Part shown: piece by piece, positions 58,084 to 64,000 of the stretch | Layout: each line of letters opens with the position of its first letter | How positions within the stretch are numbered: position 1 is the first letter of the stretch | DNA from: Dipteris shenzhenensis | Lineage: Eukaryota; Polypodiophyta; Polypodiopsida; Gleicheniales | Assembly: GCA_047967505.1 (NCBI GenBank) | Contig: CM106541.1 | Length of the DNA stretch: 64,000 nt | Reading direction: 5' to 3' (one strand) | Notes under the pieces: generated by a model | What the model saw: only the letters and a program-made list of their open reading frames with translations | Database searches by the model: none | Told to the model about the DNA's origin: nothing | Position numbers and translations under genes: made by a program

Positions 58084-60499
58084 TTGGCTTAGAAAGTTCC
58101 AAATTGCCTCATTGGGGGGAAAGATAGATGCTCCCTAGAGAATCTGACACTAATCCCAAAAATTAAGGATTATAGGGTGCAATCGTAGGTCAACAATGTT
58201 GGAATCATCTTCTAAAATGAGGCCTCCACATAAAAAGGAAATCCAATTGCACAAGTCTAATCAAGCCCAATCAAGTTTATAAGCTCGATTTTCTTCCAAG
58301 GGTTACCATTTAGTGCCCTCTATAGATCATCTCAAAGTCCAAAATCAACAAAACACTAATTTAAGAGCCAAGTTAGTGTGGTATTTGGGTTGAGCCTAGG
58401 AATTACACCAAATGAAAGCCTCGCGTTGCACTCCAGTGATTGGGAGGGTATCATCGACCCCAGTAAAGAGGTCTATACTCACAAATTCAAAAAATTGGTC
58501 ATTCAAATTAAGACTTCCAAATAGTATGTTGATTTATTCATAAGCTAACATGGATTTGTCAACCAAGCAATTTCATGATGCCAAAAAATATGGTTTTTGA
58601 GTTGCAATGATATCGATACATCAAGGAACAAGGTTCAACATCAGAATTTATTGATTTGGCCAGCTAAAGTCTCAGTTTCCAACAAAATTTTGACTTATAC
58701 TAAGTTTGTGTAAGGTATTGGTTTGACCATACTAGGGTATAATTTTGCATCCTAGTGCTTCAAAAGGTATTCATAGGCTCAAGAAACAAGTTCTCAGCAA
58801 TAACTCAATAGGAGCCCACCGTGTTGAAAAATTGGTATTAATATTAGTAGCTATAGGCATTTAAGAATTTAAGCTTCTTGATTAAGTAGCACTCAGGATT
58901 TTGATAAGCCAAAGTGCATAGATCAAACAGGACACTGATTTATGTTAAGTCAGTGTGGTAAGTCCATTGAGCATCTAGTAATCTCAAAATCTACATGGAA
59001 ATTATTAGAACTGCCTCATTATGCCTTAACAAGGGACTATGACTTTTACAACACCTTAGAACCCTAGAAAGAGCATGAGCATAATAGGAATCTGACTTAT
59101 CATTATGTCAGCATGATGGTTGAAATCACCACTTCATTAACTTGAAATAAGACATCAGGTGATGGATGCACCCAACAGGTATTAGGCAAGACTATCAAAA
59201 CCCTAAAAGGCCCATGTGTTTTATCATTCTCAGCACTAATGTTGATTTAGGCTACATTAGCACCACTGACTGTGCAAATGTCTTTAAAATGACCTATATC
59301 AAAATTAATACAAAATATTTCAGCTTGCTTACAAATCTACACCCCAACATTCCAAGCATCCTCTACACACATCTTAAACACTCATGTTTTGAATTCCTCT
59401 AATTCCATGACCCAGCTACTCAGGAATCCCTATGCCCAAGAACCCCATCTTCAAATTGACTTTGAAGATGAGAAGTACATGGAATGGACAACTAGTCTGT
59501 CTAGCTTCTTAGCCCACTCTTGGCCCAAAGGAGAAACCAAGCACACTTGAATGGCATGCTTGGTGCAGAGTGGTGGAGGAGGTGGGGTGTCAACCCACCT
59601 TTTCTTCTGAGGCCTTGAAGTGGAAAGTTATCCTGAGGTCTCTATTTGAGGTTGAAACTCTTCTATAGATTTGGTTGATGTTGAAACTCTTTTGTAGATT
59701 TGGTTGAGGTTGAAACTCTCCTATAGCCACTTGACTTGGTAGCATACTGGACAATGTCTTGGAGGTGGAGGGGCAAGCAGATGTTGTTAGCTTAGAAGAG
59801 TAGGCACTTACTTATGGAATATCTTGACCATGGTGCCAAATGTTACAAATGTTTAATAGATCTAGAGGTACAACCCCATTTGGAAGCCTTGGGACTAAAT
59901 TCCATAACAACAATAGGTCTCACAGCTCATCGCCGAACTTCAATATCAATACAAACACCACCCATGTTGAAGACTCCAATGGCCAAGAAAAGGGGATGAC
60001 CTTAAGCACTGATGCTATCTAAGCTGCCTTCCAATTTCCAATTTTATGTGACCCCTTTCACAAGCTAGAGGGACCAATTAACTACACCCTTTGGAAGTAC
60101 AAGGGGGGTTATACCATTTGTTGATCTACAAAGCTAGACTTTATCAAGCTTGACTGAGTTCTTTGACTTCTCAACAATGTAGATTTCTCTCACCACCGCA
60201 ATGTAATCAATTCATCTCATCTTGCTCGACTCCACCAACCCCCACAAAAACTCACCAACTAGGAGGACTATTTCTTCCAAGAATTGAAGCTGGCTTGCAC
60301 ACAGCATGAGGACAATGTGGAGGTTAAAGGCCACTATACCTTAACCTTGGTTATGTACAATACTCAAACACATATATATATGGATGACATAGAAGATTAG
60401 GGTGTTCTACGCCCACCAAAAACTTGTGTTAATCTCTCTTCTGGCTCACCCTCTCTCACACCTTCTTCCATTCCACTTCCATTGTTGAGATCTCTCAAC
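58084..60499. other. Non-coding stretch, no gene recognised
   Basis: Ordinary AT-rich sequence with short open frames (59166-59402, 59814-59999) that lack recognisable motifs. The last 100 bp or so, rich in CT and ending TCTCTCAAC, should be the LTR end of the next element, whose 5' boundary I cannot place. Confidence 0.4.
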
Positions 60500-62309
60500 T
60501 GGTATCAGAGTGCAAGTGTTTTAGCTGAGCTCGAGGGTGAGCTTAGAGCCCAAAGTCTACTACTATAGCTCTGTGAAAGGAAGCCTACGTGGATTTTGTG
60601 TGTTGGATCTCTAAATCCAGGCCACCATTTGCAGTTTAGACACTCACAATGGATTTAGAGTGGTCCAAAACTTCTACTTGTAAAGCTGCTTCTAATTCCA
60701 TGAAGTTCTAAAGTTGTGGTGAAGCTCTATCTACTCCAACATCTTCATTTCATCATTTCCTGTGTGAGTGGGATCTCAACATCTAGGCCTCCATTTGCAG
60801 AGCTGCCTGTCTCGTTACCTGAAACATTTGTCTACAAAGCTGCTTGCCATTCCATGAAGAATCGAGGGAGTTGTGCTTCTTTGTGTTTTTCTGTCGTCTC
60901 TTTGAAGGAAATTTCCCAAAGTTTCCAAGACCTTCTCATTGATTGCCATGTGGCATTTTTGCTAAGGTGAAGTTTCCTAAGGTTCATTTTTACAAGTAAA
61001 TGCAACGGTTGATTGGCTCTTACTCCATCCTTGGATGAGATTTTGGTGTTGTGGTAGGAGAGAGATATTTGCAAATTGTCTTGTTGAGTTCGATCATGCA
61101 TTGATGTCCATGTTTTGAGATATCCCAGTGGTCATTGCCGTGGGGCCATGATTTCTTGGATATACCTTATGCAAATCACTCTGGCTGCAGTTTGAGCCAT
61201 GTGTGCACATTCATGGTTTGTATTGGGTTGCAATGGATGCTTTACAATCCATTTGGATGCATTGTGATCCTTGTTGGATTCATGATAGGCCCAAATTGCC
61301 ATGTGGGATGCTTTATTGATGGACGTTTAGCACAAAGATGCTATTTTATGATGTTTGGCATATTGGAGTGGATGCCCAGGTTATTCTATGATCTCTTGGA
61401 TGACATTTTATTGATGCATATGCTCCTGGACAACATTTATGCTTGAGGCATTTTGGCACTTATTGGCATTGGGATTGCCATTGTTTTGCCATTGCAGTTG
61501 GCATTTTCTTTTGGGCCAGATTTGCTCATATGGATGCATAGTATATGCACATGAGTCAGATGCATTTTGATTCTTTGAGCCTTTCAGGTTTGGTGATATT
61601 ACCTTGCATTTTGTCATACACATTTGGGTGCACCTGGTATTTGGTGTGATTTCTATCTTACAGGTACTAGCATTTGGGATTTTGTTTCATTTGCATCATG
61701 GCATCCTCTTACATGTCTAAAAAGGAGTTTTTCAGCATTAAAAATTTTGATGGGATAAACTTTTCATTTTGGAAAGGATAGATAAGGATGTGCTTATTCA
61801 AAAGAAGCAGATTCAACCCTTGGCAAGGATTGAAGCTAAGCCTATAGATATGCCTAAGAATGATTGGAATGAGTTGGATGAATTAGCAAAGTCTACTATA
61901 AGACTTCATCTTGTAGAGTCAGTTTATTTTATAGTAGTAAACTATGGAAGATTTGTGGAAGAAATTGTATGCTACTTATGAGAAGGAAACTACCTCTAAT
62001 AAAGTTTACCTCACGATGAAGGAAGGGGTCTCCATTGCTTCTCACTTGAATGAATTCAATATTATTTTCAGCCAGCTTCACACTCAGAAGATGAAATTTG
62101 ATGCAAACACTAAGGCAACATTCCTCTTATGTTCATTGCCATCCTCATGGGATACCTTCCGTACAACTGTTAATAACTCTGCACCTGGTGGAGTACTAAA
62201 GTTTGATTATGTTGTGGGTAGCTGGTTGGCCAAGGAGACAAGAAGGAAGTCTATGGATGGCAACAATCAGGATACAACCTTAAATGTGCAAAGGGTTCCT
62301 TGGAATTAG
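60500..62309 (+). mobile_element. 5' part of a second copia family (element 5)
   Basis: Primer site TGGTATCAGAG at 60500-60510 follows an LTR-like end (TCTCTCA), then a leader of nearly 1.2 kb and a gag reading frame. Neither pol nor a 3' LTR is present; the element ends where CACTA sequence on the opposite strand begins near 62310. Its Gag is clearly different from that of elements 1-4. Confidence 0.7.
61698..62309 (+). pseudogene. Copia Gag (UBN2 type) of element 5
   Basis: ATG 61698 gives MASSYMSKKEFFSIKNFDGI and NFSFWKG, the usual FDGxNFxxWK start of plant copia Gag. The frame shifts to VLIQKKQIQPL and PKNDWNELDELAKSTIRLHL, then shifts back to EDLWKKLYATYEKETTSNKV, LNEFNIIFSQLHTQKMKFDA and LLCSLPSSWDTFRTTVNNS, the UBN2 core. 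It ends in TAG at 62307-62309, before any zinc knuckle. Two compensating frame changes near 61770 and 61940 disable it. Gag packages element RNA in cytoplasmic particles in related elements. Confidence 0.82.
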
Positions 62310-63596
62310 AAGGGATAACATAACATGTCCTTTCTTAATCGCCATAGAGGGTGGAAGATTATAATTCACCAATATCACTGGCCATACACTGTAAAAGGTG
62401 CTTTTGAGACCAAATGGGTTCACACCATCCATACCCAATCCAAGTCTCAAGCTCCTAGGTTCTTCCTTGAAGCTTGGCCATGTGTCTTCAATATGCTTCC
62501 ACGTAGGAGTGTCTGCGGGAGTTCTCCACTTGCCATCGGTTGATCGATGGGAGGAATGCCATAACATGAGCTCTGCAATGGATTTGCACTTGAACATATG
62601 TTCGATGCGAGGGATTATGGGAAAATGTTGCAGAACATTACGAGGCACATCCAAAGTTTTGAGATATGTTCTATATCTTGCCTCTCCACAAGTAGGACAC
62701 TCTCTTGCATCCTTATGTAGTCCACAAAACAAAATGCAATCATTGACACATGCATAGATGTGCTTGTAATCTAATCCTCCAAGAGAGGTCACATATTGCC
62801 TTGCCATATCTCTTGAGGTCGGTAATTTATTCTCCCTTGGAAGCATTTTACACAATAGCCTGCACGTGAAGACCTGCACGTGAAGAACATAAATGAGGAA
62901 AAGCATTCAAGTAATTGACCCACTAGCATAATTCACCATGTTTGCAAAATAGACTTTAAAGCTTACTTGAGTAATGCATCCAAACTTGCATTGCTCCATC
63001 CTAGATGGTTTGCAAGTTTAGTAACTCAAGGGAGGAAGATAGAATAGAGAATGTGCACCCCTAGAACAGTGGAGTCGATGTTGTGGTAAAAAGATCGTCC
63101 TGCTCCATGCTATCATCCCTCCCTTCTGATTGATGGACATATAAATCCGCACCATATCATCAAACACCTCCTCCTCCACGGCTTCATGACGTAATGGCTA
63201 AGGGATACTATCACCATCACTCCATGCATTCGTAATGGTGCCTCCTGAAGATCCCACCTGATATCGCTAATGCTTTGCCTCTTCATGACGAGCATAGGGC
63301 AACATATGCGGGTGTGGCACTGCATCCTGTATCAAATTAAAATGGGATCATAACTCAAACATATGAACACCCATAGGTATCTCAATCAACCTTAACTCTT
63401 TAACACTTACCATGTTTATGGTCGCATCCCATTCTCCATACTTTGAGATGTGATTGAGTGTAATCCTGTGTGCACGAAACATGTTTCCTCGACATCGATC
63501 ACACATACATTTGATTTTTTGCTCCAACCACATTTCGCAATGGTGGATAGAGAGGGATTCATCCTTACTAGAGCTACTTGTTGAAGAAGAAGACAT
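62280..63596 (-). pseudogene. CACTA/EnSpm transposase (tnp2 type), N-terminal half
   Basis: Minus strand. The frame at 63596-63348 starts MSSSSTSSSSKDESLSIHHC and has CMCDRCRGNMFRAHRITLNH followed by ISKYGEWD, like the zinc-binding transposase-associated domain of CACTA elements. After a degraded stretch (63325-62950, with frame changes or introns), 62906-62280 reads LPRENKLPTSRDMARQYVTS, HIYACVNDCILFCGLHKDAR, ECPTCGEARY, then VLQHFPIIPRIEHMFKCKSI, AELMLWHSSHRS, RLGLGMDGVNPFG and WPVILVNYNLPPSMAIKKG. This is the classic Transposase_21 (tnp2) pattern. The enzyme would cut and paste its own element. The C-terminal half is absent: similarity stops at 62280-62310, where element 5 sequence lies. 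Confidence 0.88.
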
Positions 63597-63644
63597 CCTA
63601 TGAATAAATAACCCAAAAAATTTGCTCTTGTATCAAATATTTAA

Positions 63645-63887
63645 TCCTAAAACTCTGTGGCACGTCTAATACCACGTCTAAAACCGCATCTGTTCTGTGG
63701 TGCACGTCTATAGGCACATCTAAATTGTGTTGTAGACATGCAATTAAATGTGCATTTAGACGCATATATAGATGTGCAATTAGACGCACTTTTAGGTGCG
63801 CTTATAGACGCACTTTTAGATGCGCTTTTAGATGCAATTTTCAAACCTACTTTTAGCACACTTGCTTTTCTTCACATACTTTTAGTG
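63645..63887 (-). repeat. CACTA subterminal repeats and candidate terminus
   Basis: From about 63655 to 63845 a 12-bp motif family recurs (plus strand GACGCACTTTTAG, GATGCGCTTTTAG, GTGCGCTTATAG, GACGCATATATAG), mostly in one orientation with a few reversed units (CACGTCTA, CACATCTA) on the left. Such motifs bind transposase in EnSpm-like elements. At 63878-63887 the plus strand reads ACTTTTAGTG, so the minus strand begins CACTAAAAGT, the expected CACTA end. The right neighbour TCA (63888-63890) would be the 3-bp target copy, but its partner is not in the window. Confidence 0.6.
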
Positions 63888-64000
63888 TCACATGGCTTGC
63901 TTTGCTATTAACAGACACAGTTCCCAACATCCACACTTATCTCCAAGCACCCACACTTATCTCCAAGCTTACACAATCATCGCCAAGCACACAAGAGAAC
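63888..64000. other. Flank beyond the CACTA end
   Basis: Holds a short tandem duplication of CCACACTTATCTCCAAGC (near 63932 and 63951). Nothing else recognised. Confidence 0.5.

Noticed and set aside
1-64000. tRNA, rRNA or other structured RNA genes
   Set aside because: Looking for tRNA box A/B words and rRNA core sequences by eye gave nothing convincing. A covariance-model scan would be needed to exclude them.

Overview
The window looks like repeat-rich, gene-poor nuclear DNA of a land plant. The reasons are four or five Ty1/copia retrotransposons with an initiator-Met-type primer site (TGGTATCAGAGC), a CACTA/EnSpm transposase, a LINE-like zinc-finger fragment, and stop codons made mostly by CAG-to-TAG changes, as expected from deamination of methylated CHG sites. 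Large DUF7869-type coding relics and this RT-zinc-finger type fit a fern or another seed-free vascular plant, but that is inference from memory of the families. I see no intact host gene. Almost every coding stretch is a pseudogene or a broken mobile element.

Layout. 1-11,270: three degraded genes separated by AT-rich and low-complexity DNA. They are an unrecognised intron-containing gene (1016-2735), an intronless histone H3 variant resembling centromeric CENH3 with a very long Ser/Pro-rich tail (3046-4057), and a second unrecognised gene (7385-8791). 11,273-15,160 (minus): relic of a large DUF7869 protein gene, interrupted by a truncated copia. 15,225-21,461: about 34 copies of a ~182-bp satellite, most in a strict three-monomer higher-order pattern of ~545 bp. 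21,462-31,928: copia element 1, with same-family element 2 (22,195-27,764, target duplication GTGAC) nested in its leader and a 2.2-kb foreign segment replacing 67 bp of its pol. 31,929-37,214: several kilobases of GA/CT microsatellite punctuated by conserved 35-50-bp cassettes, in opposite orientation on either side of a LINE fragment and a 100-N gap.

37,215-43,832 is a direct segmental duplicate of 11,938-21,880. The two copies carry different deletions (1773 bp lost from the first, 5098 bp from the second), which together account for their lengths. The second copy preserves a complete 2277-bp non-autonomous copia inside the DUF7869 gene. 45,697-51,045 (minus) is copia element 3 with target duplication ATATT. 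52,821-58,083 is element 4, with a truncated 3' LTR. 60,500-62,309 is the 5' part of a different copia. 62,280-63,887 (minus) is the 5' end of a CACTA transposon with tnp2-type transposase and a subterminal repeat region.

How the pieces relate: elements 1-4 are one family (LTRs ~352 bp) and none is autonomous, since each has stops plus lost zinc-knuckle, reverse transcriptase or frame integrity. Shared defects suggest that already defective copies moved with proteins supplied in trans. The most notable items are the CENH3-like pseudogene, the higher-order satellite, the duplicated block with reciprocal deletions, and the cassette-bearing microsatellite array.
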